A stretch of 64,000 nucleotides of DNA from Microbispora hainanensis. Lineage in GTDB: Bacteria; Actinomycetota; Actinomycetes; Streptosporangiales; Streptosporangiaceae. Below, in pieces: positions 9,000 through 17,385 of the stretch (its first letter is position 1; each line of letters starts with the position of its first letter). Where the stretch lies: contig NZ_VIRM01000023.1 in the NCBI RefSeq assembly GCF_006874475.1, positions 1-64,000 of the forward strand. Direction: 5' to 3'. The notes below the pieces were generated by a model that saw nothing but the letters and a program-made list of their open reading frames with translations, made no database searches and had not been told where the DNA came from. Both the position numbers and the translations under genes were made by a program.

Positions 9000-10544
9000 T
9001 CATCGGCTCACCGCCAGGTCCCTGATCTCGATGACGTGCTGCGGGCCGGTCAGTACGCCGTCCTCGGTGCGGATCTCGACCACACCGCCGCCGTCCACCG
9101 GCGAGAGCCGCACCTCCATCGACCCGTCGCCGGTGACGACGGTCACCTCCGTGTCGCCGGGGCGGCGGGCGGCCAGGGCGTCGCCCAGCAACGACAGGAA
9201 TAGCCGGAACGCTTTCGGCTCCAGCACGTCCAGCTCGGACAGCAGCGTCGGCCCGTCCGTGCGCAGCCGGGCCCGCGCTGCCGCGGTCTCGGCGGCCTCG
9301 CGCTCCGCCTGCTCCAGCAGGAACGTGCGGGCCTGCGAACGATCCTGCACCCGATTGGGCTTGCCGCGGCGCTCGTACGACCCGGTCCTGCGTAACTGGG
9401 GGCTGATCCGGATCGGCGGCGCGTCCCGCCATGGGGTGGACGGCGCGACGTCCTCCTCCTGCCAGAGGTCGACAGTCTGCGGGGTCACGGTCAGATGCCG
9501 CGAGGACGACAGGCCGAAGGCGGCCCGCCACAGCCGGTGCATGGCCGCCTCGTCCGGAGCCTCGGCGAACCACCTCGCCAATGTCCGGAAGTCAGCGGAG
9601 CGGTCCGACCGCCCGGAGCGCCGCTCGTTCAGTAGCCCGATGGCGTCGATGAGCTGTTTGATCGCGGTGACCGCGGCCTGCCGCAGGAGCCGTGCCTGCG
9701 ACGGGTGGCCTGCTCCACGCGAGACGAACCAGTCCTTGAGGCCGCGCCAGCGGTTGCGCCAGGAGGCGAACGCCGTGGCCTCGGCCCTGGCGTAGGCCTC
9801 GTCCGCGTCAGCGCCCTCGGGCACCGCGTCGGCCGCCTCGCGCCGCGCCGCCAGCATCAGCAGTCGCTCGTGGCCGGAGCCTTCGAGCTCACCGATCAGA
9901 CGCGCGATCCGGGCGCCCATGTTGGCGAGGTCGGCGATGAAGCGGTTGATGTAGTCGATGAGCCGCTCCTTGTACGCCACGAAACCCTCGACGTCGCTGT
10001 CGGAGAAGTCGATCGCCCGCCGCAGTGAGGCCATGAACGCCTGGGCGTTGTCGGCGAGAGAGGAGAACCGTTCGGCGAGAGTGAGCAGGAGCAGGTGGGT
10101 CTTAGCGGGGTCGGGATCGGGCTGCCCCGCCAGGACTGCCAAAGAGGAGAGCTGTTCGGCGATGTCGCTCAGCGCCACCGACTGCAGCGAACCCCTGTGG
10201 CCGATCGCCTCCTCGTAGAAGGCGATCGCCTGTTCTGCCGCCTGTCCCTCGGGCGTGAGCTGGAAGAGCAGGCGCCTGCGGTGGAAGTCCTCCACCGTGG
10301 TGACCCGGCTCGTGTCGGCGTCGGCCCGGAGGTTGCCCCACTCGACGAGCTTGTTCAGGGCCTGGGCGAGCGGCTCGTCGCTCTCCTGCCCGAGCTCCGC
10401 TGCCACGTCCTCCGGGCGCAGGTGCACGATGAACCGGTCCTTGGCGTGCGCGAACGCGCTCAGCACCGCGCGGTAGAGCGCCGCGTTGGGGGTACTCAGA
10501 TGAGCGAACGGCTGAGCGCGGGTCGTCTCGGCTGGGGTTGCCAC
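9000..10544 (-). CDS. jetA: Wadjet type III subunit JetA (TIGR02677; DUF2397)
   Basis: First gene of the Wadjet operon, about 514 aa from the GTG at 10544. DUF2397 proteins are the kleisin-like subunit that closes the SMC ring. Visible family hallmarks are the N-terminal FAHLSTPNAALYRAVLSAF and RFIVHLRPEDVAAEL, a predicted helical middle (FVAYKERLIDYINRFIADL), and a C-terminal beta-rich portion. The open frame extends far upstream (to 11288) into an antisense reading of the next gene, so the true start must be internal. An ATG at 10619 is possible, but its GGGAG abuts the start codon with no spacing. Start choice is therefore uncertain; identity is not. Confidence 0.85.
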   Translation of the reverse strand: MATPAETTRAQPFAHLSTPNAALYRAVLSAFAHAKDRFIVHLRPEDVAAELGQESDEPLAQALNKLVEWGNLRADADTSRVTTVEDFHRRRLLFQLTPEGQAAEQAIAFYEEAIGHRGSLQSVALSDIAEQLSSLAVLAGQPDPDPAKTHLLLLTLAERFSSLADNAQAFMASLRRAIDFSDSDVEGFVAYKERLIDYINRFIADLANMGARIARLIGELEGSGHERLLMLAARREAADAVPEGADADEAYARAEATAFASWRNRWRGLKDWFVSRGAGHPSQARLLRQAAVTAIKQLIDAIGLLNERRSGRSDRSADFRTLARWFAEAPDEAAMHRLWRAAFGLSSSRHLTVTPQTVDLWQEEDVAPSTPWRDAPPIRISPQLRRTGSYERRGKPNRVQDRSQARTFLLEQAEREAAETAAARARLRTDGPTLLSELDVLEPKAFRLFLSLLGDALAARRPGDTEVTVVTGDGSMEVRLSPVDGGGVVEIRTEDGVLTGPQHVIEIRDLAVSR

Positions 10545-10771
10545 CGTGCCATTCTGACCGACCACGGCGACCGTCGGTGGCGGCTGCGGACGACGTCCTT
10601 GCGCGGACCCGTGGATCATCTCCCGACGGTGCCGGCCATCTCTGCGATGCGGCTGGCGAGATCCCCGCCGGGACGTGCCGCCAGGTCTCGTACGCGCCCG
10701 CTCTCTCAGTCGTTCCCGCCCACCGTCCTCGACGCCCACCGCTTCGCGATCGGTGAACGCGGCCGAAGAGG

Positions 10772-11506
10772 TCAGGCGAGCCGGTGACCGCCCAGAGAGA
10801 TCTGCGACTCCGGCATCGGGGCGAAGAAGTCGAAGTTGGGCGGCGGGCCGACCCTCCGCTCCAGCGTCTTCACCACGTGCCTGACGTCGTCGTCCGGGCC
10901 CGCGACGTAGAGGGGCTTGCCGTCCTTGCCGAACGTGATGGCGGACTTCTCCTCCCACGTGCCGAGGTGCCCGGCCGTCGCGGCGAAGTCCTGCGTCGGC
11001 TCGAAGCCGAGATCGCGGGCGTAGTCGACCGCGCCGAAGACGAGGTGCCGCACCAGGTCGAGCTGCGCCTCCCGCCAGCCCCGCGGGTAGATCCGGAAAT
11101 ACCTGGGGAGGAAGCGGTGCAGCTCCACCTCGCTCATCACGTCGGGGCCGAGGGCGTGCTTGACGCCAAGGCAGTAGACGTCGACGAGGTAGGCGCAGAC
11201 CGACAGCTTGTCCCAGCCGTGCTTGCGCGCCACGATGACGCTCACCGTGCCCGCGGTCTCCTGGCCGTCCGGGGCGTCGTCCGCCCATCCGGTCGTGTCC
11301 GGGACGGTCAGCCCCTCACTCCAGCCCGCGTTGATCCAGCACCCCGCGAGTGCGGGTTCGGCGGCCTGCCCGCCCGTCTGCTCGGCCACCGCCCTGATGT
11401 ACGGCGCGACCGCCGCAGGCGCCATGCCCAGGGCCCGGGCGATCTGCTTGGGGGAGTTGCCCTGTCCGCGCAGTTCGCGGACCTTCTCCAGGATCGAGCT
11501 GTCCAT
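10772..11506 (-). CDS. HTH-domain protein of unknown function upstream of Wadjet
   Basis: A 244-aa protein with an N-terminal recombinase/MarR-like helix-turn-helix (residues about 3-38, SILEKVRELRGQGNSPKQIA then RALGMAPAAVAPYIR). A globular domain follows, starting AGCWINAGWSEGLTV and containing SVIVARKHGWDKLSVCAYLVD and a YPRGWREAQLDLVRHLVFGA helix. I do not recognise a characterised family; similar proteins occur in actinomycetes. It lies on the Wadjet strand 227 nt upstream of jetA and could regulate that operon or be its first gene, but nothing in the sequence proves this. It is divergent from kptA. Confidence 0.75.
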   Translation of the reverse strand: MDSSILEKVRELRGQGNSPKQIARALGMAPAAVAPYIRAVAEQTGGQAAEPALAGCWINAGWSEGLTVPDTTGWADDAPDGQETAGTVSVIVARKHGWDKLSVCAYLVDVYCLGVKHALGPDVMSEVELHRFLPRYFRIYPRGWREAQLDLVRHLVFGAVDYARDLGFEPTQDFAATAGHLGTWEEKSAITFGKDGKPLYVAGPDDDVRHVVKTLERRVGPPPNFDFFAPMPESQISLGGHRLA

Positions 11507-11633
11507 AGGGCCTGAAGCCTATCGGCTATCCGTGTCGTGCCGGAGTGCGGAAGACCTGGCGGCTGTGCCACTCGATCAGCGGCGGATGTTCGCGAAACGC
11601 TCGACCCAGTCCATGACCGGCACCATAGGGTGA

Positions 11634-11647
11634 TCTCGACGTCGAGA
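11634..11647. promoter_or_regulatory. Perfect 14-bp palindrome upstream of kptA
   Basis: TCTCGACGTCGAGA is fully self-complementary and lies about 11 bases upstream of the kptA Shine-Dalgarno sequence, in the divergent region between kptA and the HTH gene. It may be an operator for the neighbouring HTH protein or a 5'-UTR hairpin. Confidence 0.35.
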
Positions 11648-11668
11648 CCTCGGGGACTGGAGGAAGGT

Positions 11669-12205
11669 GTGGACGAACAGCGGCTGGTGCGGGTCTCGAA
11701 GTACCTCGCCAAGCATCTGCGCCACCAGCCCGAGCGCATCGGCGTCGAACTCGACCCGCACGGCTGGGTGGACATCGACGCGCTGCTGACGGCGGCGTCC
11801 TCGCACGGGTTCCCGATCTCCCGCGCCGAGCTGGAGCAGGTGGTCGCCGGCAACGACAAGCGGCGATACGTGATCGAGGGCGATCGCATCCGGGCCAGTC
11901 AGGGACACTCGGTGCCCGTCGACCTCGACCTGCCGGTGGTCGAGCCGCCTCCGGTGCTCTACCACGGCACGGTCGCCCGGTACGTCGAGCCGATCCGCGC
12001 GGAAGGGCTGCGGCCGATGGCCCGCCACCACGTCCACCTGTCACCGGACCGGGAGACCGCCACCCGGGTCGGCGCACGCAGGGGGAAGCCCGTGGTGCTC
12101 GTGGTCGACGCGGGTGCGATGCACGCGGCGGGGCATCATTTCCGGGTGAGCGCCAACGGCGTCTGGCTGGTGGACCACGTCCCGCCGGACTTCATCCGCT
12201 GGTGA
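11669..12205 (+). CDS. kptA: RNA 2'-phosphotransferase, KptA/Tpt1 family
   Basis: A 178-aa homologue of Tpt1/KptA, which moves an internal RNA 2'-phosphate onto NAD+, releasing nicotinamide and ADP-ribose 1'',2''-cyclic phosphate. In eukaryotes this finishes tRNA splicing; the bacterial role is unsettled. Family hallmarks in order are SKYLAKHLRHQPE near the N-terminus (catalytic Arg), the winged-helix lobe with DPHGWVDIDALL, LYHGT with the catalytic His, and HVHLSPDRETATRVGARRGKPV with the NAD-contacting Arg residues. The GTG at 11669 is chosen because GGAGG lies 5 bases upstream and the homology starts there; the open frame extends further upstream without homology. Confidence 0.88.
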   Translation: MDEQRLVRVSKYLAKHLRHQPERIGVELDPHGWVDIDALLTAASSHGFPISRAELEQVVAGNDKRRYVIEGDRIRASQGHSVPVDLDLPVVEPPPVLYHGTVARYVEPIRAEGLRPMARHHVHLSPDRETATRVGARRGKPVVLVVDAGAMHAAGHHFRVSANGVWLVDHVPPDFIRW

Positions 12206-12281
12206 AGGAGCAGCCGATAGGGGAGCACGGGCTGCTTATTCCAGTGGCGAACAGCCCATATCCGCCCTATATCGTGCGGGC

Positions 12282-14384
12282 GTGGAAGATCTGATCATCG
12301 CCCGGCGTCTCCGCGTTCCCATCGACAGCGCGGGGGACGAGACGTCCGAATGGGGTCAGGCGGCCGCCCGGCAGCTCGACGCGGCGCTGCTCAGCGTCGG
12401 GTTCGCCTGCTCGCCGGCGCTGCTCGACCGCCTGGCCCGGCTGCCCGGTGCGCAGGTGATCGACCTCGGCGTGCGGGTCCTGGCCGCGGTGCGCCGCCTG
12501 GTCGGCGACCACGTCGAGCACAACGCCTACTTCGTCGACTTCCCGAGAAACGTCCCGGACACCCTGGAGTTCTGGGCCGGGCTGCTGTGCGAGGCCATGC
12601 TCGACCCGGTCGCCGCCGCACGGCTCCAGCCGGGCGTCCTCAACCTGCTGACGCTGCCGCGGTACGGCGGCTACCAGCACACCTACGCCGACCTGCTGGC
12701 CGCGCACGCCGAGCTGGTCCCCCTGGCCAAGGACCGGGTGACGGTACTGGAGCTGGGCGGGAGCCTGCGGGACGAAGCGCGAGAGCTCTACCTCTCGCTG
12801 GCCGGGTCCGAGGTCCCGCTCGCCGCCGAGGATCTGGCCGCTCTGCGCGAACTGGCCGCCTTCTGCAGTGAAGACCAGCCCGAGCGCGTGCCGGTGCGGG
12901 AGAACCGGGCCGTCGTCAACGAAGTGCGGCTGGCCGCCGGGCGGCCGCTGCTCGTCGACACCGTGACGGACGTGCTCCGGCTGGCCGCGCTCTGCTCCGG
13001 CGGTGACGTCACCCTGGCCACCCCCACCCGCCTGCGCTCCTTCCGCCGTGCCGAACGCCGCGTCCTGCTGGCCGCCCTGGATACCGTCCCGGCCGCCAAG
13101 CATGGAGACGTGCTCCGCCACCGGGAGCAGTGGAAGCGGCTCGGCGAGCGGCTGCACCCCCACGAGTATCCGCAGTTCCCCCGGGCGGCTCAGGTCTTCG
13201 AGGTGGCCAGGGGCGTCCGCGAGGCGTCGAGCTTCGACAGCCGGGTCGAGGCCGCGCTGGCCGCGGGCCGTACGGAGGAGGCCGTCTCACTGCTGGAGCA
13301 CACGCCCGGCGCGTTGCTGCGGCGCCTCGACCACCTGATGCGCGCGGGTGGCGGCAGCGCCGTGCTGGAGGCAGCGGAGAAAGCCGCCGCCCATGCCTCC
13401 GGCCGCGTGCTGCTCTCCCTGCGTGAGCACCTGCAGAACCGGCTCGCTCTCGTGGACCGGGTCTTCACCAACCGGTACGGCAGAGCGTGGACGGCGGCCG
13501 ACACGCGTGCCCCGCTCAAGGAAGACGCCCTCAACCGGGTGCTCGCCATCCTGGACGAAGAGATCGGCCGCCGCCTGCCCGACCCCGGCGAGTTGATCGT
13601 CGACCCCGCCGTGCTCGACGTGGCGCTGCCCCTTTCGGGCAAGGCGGTCGCGCCCGGGCTCGGGATGCTGCCCCGCGGCTCGCTGTCGCCCGTGGAGGGT
13701 GAGCTGCTGCGGTTCTTCGTGCACTGGCGGCAGCGCGAGCAGCGCACCGACTACGACCTGTCCGCGTTGATGCTCGACGCCGACTATGACAACCCGGCCC
13801 ACATCTCGTGGACGTCCTACGCCAACGACTTCGCGACCTACTCGGGCGACCTCACCGAGGCCCCCGACGGCGCCTCGGAGTTCATCGACGTGCGTCTGTC
13901 CCGCGCCACCAAGCCGATCATCATTCCGCAGGTCGACATCTACGCGGGGGAGCGGTTCGACGAGGCCGCCGAGGCGTTCTTCGGCTACATGACCAGGGAC
14001 GCCGCCCAGGAGGGCAGGCCGTTCGAACCGCGTACTGTGCGGATGAAGTCCGACCTGCGTGGATCCGGCCGCATCGCGCTCCCGCTCGTCTTCCTGCGCG
14101 GGGACGACGATGCCTGGCGGGCGAAGTGGCTGCACCTCTATGCGTCGGGCCATCCGTCGTTCAACCAGGTGGAGGGCAACCGGGTCACCACGTCGCTGCT
14201 CGTGCGCTCGATCGTGGAGCGCGACTACCTCCGGGTCGGCTACCTGGCCGACCTGCTGCGGGCCAGGTCCTCCGCCTCCACGGGCGGACACGTCACGTAC
14301 ATCGGGCTCGAGGCACCCGCCGACCTCCCGGACGGGGCGCGGATCTATACGCCAGCCACGCTGCACGAACTGATTCCGGCCTGA
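12282..14384 (+). CDS. Large TerD-domain-like protein (MXAN_6230/SCO0854-like)
   Basis: A 700-aa protein beginning with the GTG at 12282. The N-terminal two thirds are alpha-helical and Leu/Ala/Arg-rich (ARRLRVPIDSAG, YPQFPRAAQVFEVARGVREA). The last ~250 residues have beta-rich TerD-like features: YDLSALMLDADYDN, HISWTSYANDFATYSGDLTEAPDGASEFIDV, then IIPQVDIYAGERFDEA. TerD proteins bind calcium and are linked to tellurite, phage and chemical-stress responses. The pattern resembles the MXAN_6230/SCO0854 group, which is named for a RING domain, but I see no RING-type cysteine set here. No clear Shine-Dalgarno is present; a TATATC at 12268-12273 suggests a leaderless transcript. Family name from memory, moderate confidence. 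Confidence 0.6.
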   Translation: MEDLIIARRLRVPIDSAGDETSEWGQAAARQLDAALLSVGFACSPALLDRLARLPGAQVIDLGVRVLAAVRRLVGDHVEHNAYFVDFPRNVPDTLEFWAGLLCEAMLDPVAAARLQPGVLNLLTLPRYGGYQHTYADLLAAHAELVPLAKDRVTVLELGGSLRDEARELYLSLAGSEVPLAAEDLAALRELAAFCSEDQPERVPVRENRAVVNEVRLAAGRPLLVDTVTDVLRLAALCSGGDVTLATPTRLRSFRRAERRVLLAALDTVPAAKHGDVLRHREQWKRLGERLHPHEYPQFPRAAQVFEVARGVREASSFDSRVEAALAAGRTEEAVSLLEHTPGALLRRLDHLMRAGGGSAVLEAAEKAAAHASGRVLLSLREHLQNRLALVDRVFTNRYGRAWTAADTRAPLKEDALNRVLAILDEEIGRRLPDPGELIVDPAVLDVALPLSGKAVAPGLGMLPRGSLSPVEGELLRFFVHWRQREQRTDYDLSALMLDADYDNPAHISWTSYANDFATYSGDLTEAPDGASEFIDVRLSRATKPIIIPQVDIYAGERFDEAAEAFFGYMTRDAAQEGRPFEPRTVRMKSDLRGSGRIALPLVFLRGDDDAWRAKWLHLYASGHPSFNQVEGNRVTTSLLVRSIVERDYLRVGYLADLLRARSSASTGGHVTYIGLEAPADLPDGARIYTPATLHELIPA

Positions 14385-14745
14385 TACGGTGCTGATCGCA
14401 AGGCCATGGGAGGGCTTCCTTCTCACCTCATTCGGAACCGGTCTGCCCGTACAGGCGCCGGTATGGTTCCAGCTCTTCCGCTTTCCTTGCACCCCGTTCC
14501 TTGCATCCCGGCGGGTGAGGCCATTCGGAGGCTTCCTTCTCAATCCTGGTTCGATTCCAGGTGGGCCCGTAAGGGTCCGCTGGCATATTCAGCGTCCGAG
14601 CCCTCCTCACCCGCCCGGGCGGCGAACGGTCCCCCTGTCGCTGCAGCAGCCGAAAAGCGCGAGCTTGCGTTGCGGGGAGTAACGAATCGGTAACGGAAAG
14701 TTATGGTGACCTTATGGTCGCTCTCCGTGTCGGTACGGTCCCGCC
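14385..14745. other. Structured intergenic region with two imperfect repeats and a tRNA-like T-arm
   Basis: This 361-bp gap holds no convincing gene. Two imperfect copies of a ~65-bp segment lie at about 14401-14466 and 14518-14584. Both share AGGCCAT, GGAGG, CTTCCTTCTCA, a TTCGGA/TTCGAT motif, CCCGTA and a G/C-rich end. The second copy contains CCTGG-TTCGATT-CCAGG (14545-14561), an exact tRNA T-arm, followed by a GGGCCC-GTAA-GGGTCC hairpin with a GNRA loop (14563-14578). The first copy has an ACCGG/CCGGT stem. No acceptor, D or anticodon arm can be built, so it is not an intact tRNA. Confidence 0.5.
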
Positions 14746-15663
14746 GTGGCACTAGCCGAACACGAAGCCCTCGTTCGCCTGTTCTGCGAACGACCCGACC
14801 TCGCCGCCGACCTGCTGACTCGGTCCCTTCGAGTCGAGCTGCCCGACTACGACTACGCGGGCCTGGAATCGGCCGATCTCACCGAGGTCACCCCTGCCGA
14901 ACGCCGCGCGGACTCGGTCGTCGTGTTCCGCCGTAAACGGCCGGAGGCCGACCCTCAGCCCGTACTCGCCGTGATCGTCGAGGTCCAGCGTCGCCAGGAC
15001 CCGGGCAAGATGTGGTCCTGGCCGATGTATCTGGTAAGCCTGCGCAGCCGCCTCGAATGCCCGGTCATCCTGCTGGTGGTGTGCCCGGAGGCGTCGGTCG
15101 CCCGCTGGTGTGCCCGCCCGATCGACCTGGGCCATCCCGGTCTGGTGCTGACGCCGTTGGTCGCGGGCCCGAACGAGGTGCCGGTCATCACCGACCCTTC
15201 TCAGGCGGCCGAGGACATCGAGCTCGCGGTGCTCTCGGCGATCCACCATGCCGCCACGCCGGAGGGGCCCGAGATCCTCAACGCCCTGTTCGCGGCGCTG
15301 CACAATCTCGACCGTGACCTGGGGGGTATGTACGCTGACATGGTTCGTGCGGCGCTGCCTCGAGAGGTCTGGGATCACTTGGAGGAGCACTTGAAGAGCG
15401 AGACCTACGAATACCTCAGCGACTGGGCCCGCGAGAACATCGCCAAGGGCAAAGCCGAAGGCAGAGTGGAGGGCAAGGCGGAAGGCAAGGCGGAGGGTCA
15501 GGCCGAGGCGATCCTGACGGTCCTGTCGGCCCGGGGCATCGAGGTGTCCGACGACTTTTCCGAGCGGATCCGGAAATGCCATGACTTCGATCGCTTGAGT
15601 GCCTGGCTCCGGGCCGCCGCCACGGTGGACTCCTCCGACAAGCTGCTCGGAGACATTTCCTGA
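14746..15663 (+). CDS. Rpn-like PD-(D/E)XK nuclease/transposase-family protein with GKAEG repeats
   Basis: A 305-aa protein of the Rpn/transposase-like PD-(D/E)XK group common in actinomycetes. The nuclease core is suggested by ESADLTEV, ADSVVVF with its acid, and LAVIVEVQRRQD, matching the D...ExQ form of the active site. A C-terminal low-complexity segment repeats KAEGKAEG (about residues 234-252, encoded by 12-bp repeats around 15448-15507), followed by LSARGIEVSDDFSERI, typical of this family. Rpn proteins are linked to recombination, and related proteins to phage defence. The GTG start has no Shine-Dalgarno sequence. Confidence 0.65.
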   Translation: MALAEHEALVRLFCERPDLAADLLTRSLRVELPDYDYAGLESADLTEVTPAERRADSVVVFRRKRPEADPQPVLAVIVEVQRRQDPGKMWSWPMYLVSLRSRLECPVILLVVCPEASVARWCARPIDLGHPGLVLTPLVAGPNEVPVITDPSQAAEDIELAVLSAIHHAATPEGPEILNALFAALHNLDRDLGGMYADMVRAALPREVWDHLEEHLKSETYEYLSDWARENIAKGKAEGRVEGKAEGKAEGQAEAILTVLSARGIEVSDDFSERIRKCHDFDRLSAWLRAAATVDSSDKLLGDIS

Positions 15664-15712
15664 CACTGGCCGCCGCGGTGACGCGGCCCCGCCGTTCCGG
15701 GTGCCGGCGGGC

Positions 15713-16654
15713 CTACGTACGGAGGAAGACTTCGTCGAGATGCCACTCGATGGATTCCCGGTTCGGCCGGTCGCGGAGCCGGTCGGGGACCGCGATCTCC
15801 TGTCCGGCCCGCCGGTAGAACTCCTCGCCGTTGCCGAACTCCTCGCGCAGGCGCGGACTTACCAGTAACCGATGCTTGGGGTCGACCGCCAGATAGCCGC
15901 GGTCGAAGAGCGTGTGCACGTCCGAGCGGAGCAGGAGCCCGTTGTCCAGCCGGTGCTCGCCGCCCTTCGTGACCGGACGGATGTGCGCGGCCTGCAGGAC
16001 CGGCCTGATCCGGTCGCCGGTGATCGCGCAACGCCGTTCGTATGCATGGAGGACGACGGCCTGGAACGCCTGCTGACCGAGCCTTCGTGGGGCCATCCTG
16101 GGGTCGCCGAAGACGGGCCCGTCGCGATGCCACGGCCCGGACAGGTCGACGTCCCCGCCGATCCCGGCCCGGTTCAGTAAGTCGTAGAAGTAACCGGCGG
16201 CCGGGTGAGCGGCCAGGTCGTAGCTTTTGCCCTGCACGATGTTGGAAGCGAAGTCCGGTGGCGGCCCGGCAACCCGGTTCTCGGGATAGAAGAACACGTC
16301 GCGGATGATGACGCAGCCGATGACCGGGTCCTCGCCGAGCATTATGGGTTGGCTGCGGTATTTGCCCACCTGTTGACGCAGTTCCTCCAGGCTCACAGTG
16401 CCGTTGCCCTGTCCGAAGAACTCCCAGGCCTCGGACACTCGGAGAGGCGCGAACCCGCTGAAGAAGCCACCGCCCACCACACGGTTGTGCGGATGGTGTG
16501 TTTTGAAGAAGAACGGTTCGCCATGGTCGATCGCGCGGAACTCCCGTCCGCTGGAGGGCCGCCAGAAATTGACCTCGCTCAGGTCGGGACGTCCCGCCAG
16601 AAAGCGGTACCACCTGTCGTCAGTCACCCCGACGTACACCTTCACGGAGGTCAT
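15713..16654 (-). CDS. HNH endonuclease with N-terminal EVE/PUA-like domain, type IV restriction-like
   Basis: A 313-aa two-domain protein. The N-terminal ~140 residues resemble EVE/PUA-like modified-base readers (KVYVGVTDDRWYRFL, FFFKTHHPHNRVVGGGFFSG). The C-terminal domain is a clear HNH nuclease: RCAITG, VLQAAHIRPVTKGGEH, then NGLLLRSDVHTLFDRGYLAVD. The histidine pairs and Asn of the beta-beta-alpha-metal fold are present. EVE-HNH architectures are thought to cut DNA carrying modified bases, so a modification-dependent restriction role is likely but inferred. The start at 16654 overlaps no ribosome-binding site and lies head-to-head with the Nudix gene. Confidence 0.72.
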   Translation of the reverse strand: MTSVKVYVGVTDDRWYRFLAGRPDLSEVNFWRPSSGREFRAIDHGEPFFFKTHHPHNRVVGGGFFSGFAPLRVSEAWEFFGQGNGTVSLEELRQQVGKYRSQPIMLGEDPVIGCVIIRDVFFYPENRVAGPPPDFASNIVQGKSYDLAAHPAAGYFYDLLNRAGIGGDVDLSGPWHRDGPVFGDPRMAPRRLGQQAFQAVVLHAYERRCAITGDRIRPVLQAAHIRPVTKGGEHRLDNGLLLRSDVHTLFDRGYLAVDPKHRLLVSPRLREEFGNGEEFYRRAGQEIAVPDRLRDRPNRESIEWHLDEVFLRT

Positions 16655-16839
16655 TGTGCACGTTCGTGATCAACTGTGCCAGGGCGTCGCAACGTCGCGG
16701 AATCAGCCGCCAGCAGATGTTCGCCGCACAGGCCGGATCGAGGACAAGTGTCCCGGATGACCGAGCGGGCGCTACCGTCGAATGCCCCGACGAACCCGGC
16801 CGCATGCCCCACACTTCTCTCCCACGACAGGAGCACACG

Positions 16840-17241
16840 GTGAACAGCACCATCGACAAGATCGCTTGGATCCATCTGGACAACGGCAGGATCCTCAGCA
16901 CCCGGTCACGAGGCAAGAACGCTTACTACATCCCCGGCGGCAAACGCGAACCCGGTGAAACCGACATCGACACTCTCGTCCGCGAGATCGACGAGGAACT
17001 CTCCATCACCATCATCCCCGCCACCGCCACCCACGTAGGGACCTACCAGGCCCAAGCGCACGGCCACACCGAGGGCGTCACCGTGCAGATGACCTGTTAC
17101 GTTGCCGACCATCACGGAAAACCGACGCCCAGCAGTGAGATCGAAGAAATCGCCTGGCTGAGTTACGCCGACCGTGACCGTGTGTCTCCGGTCGATCAGA
17201 TCATTTTCGATCACCTGCACCAAATCGGACAACTTCATTGA
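16840..17241 (+). CDS. Nudix hydrolase
   Basis: A 133-aa Nudix-fold pyrophosphohydrolase acting on a nucleoside diphosphate linked to an unknown group. The Nudix box spans residues 34-56 (GKREPGE then REIDEEL), with Ser in place of the usual Gly near its end. The GTG at 16840 is chosen because AGGAG lies 6 bases upstream. Longer in-frame starts upstream lack a ribosome-binding site and homology. It is divergent from the EVE/HNH nuclease and could be a house-cleaning partner in the same accessory block. Confidence 0.85.
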   Translation: MNSTIDKIAWIHLDNGRILSTRSRGKNAYYIPGGKREPGETDIDTLVREIDEELSITIIPATATHVGTYQAQAHGHTEGVTVQMTCYVADHHGKPTPSSEIEEIAWLSYADRDRVSPVDQIIFDHLHQIGQLH

Positions 17242-17385
17242 CTCCCGGCAGCACCCAGACCGCCCCGGCGGGCGTCGCCGCAGGTTCCGGCCCGTGGCAA
17301 TGGCCTTCCTCGACCACCGTGACTGGGCGTACGGGACTGCGAGCGGCCGGATGTGGCGGACGCGTGGATCGACTGACCGCCGGGG

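Noticed and set aside
9000-11288. 762-aa version of JetA
   Set aside because: The extra N-terminal part is antisense to the HTH gene and has no DUF2397 similarity.
14497-14572. Complete tRNA gene around the T-arm
   Set aside because: No matching acceptor strand, D-arm or anticodon arm can be drawn at the right distances.
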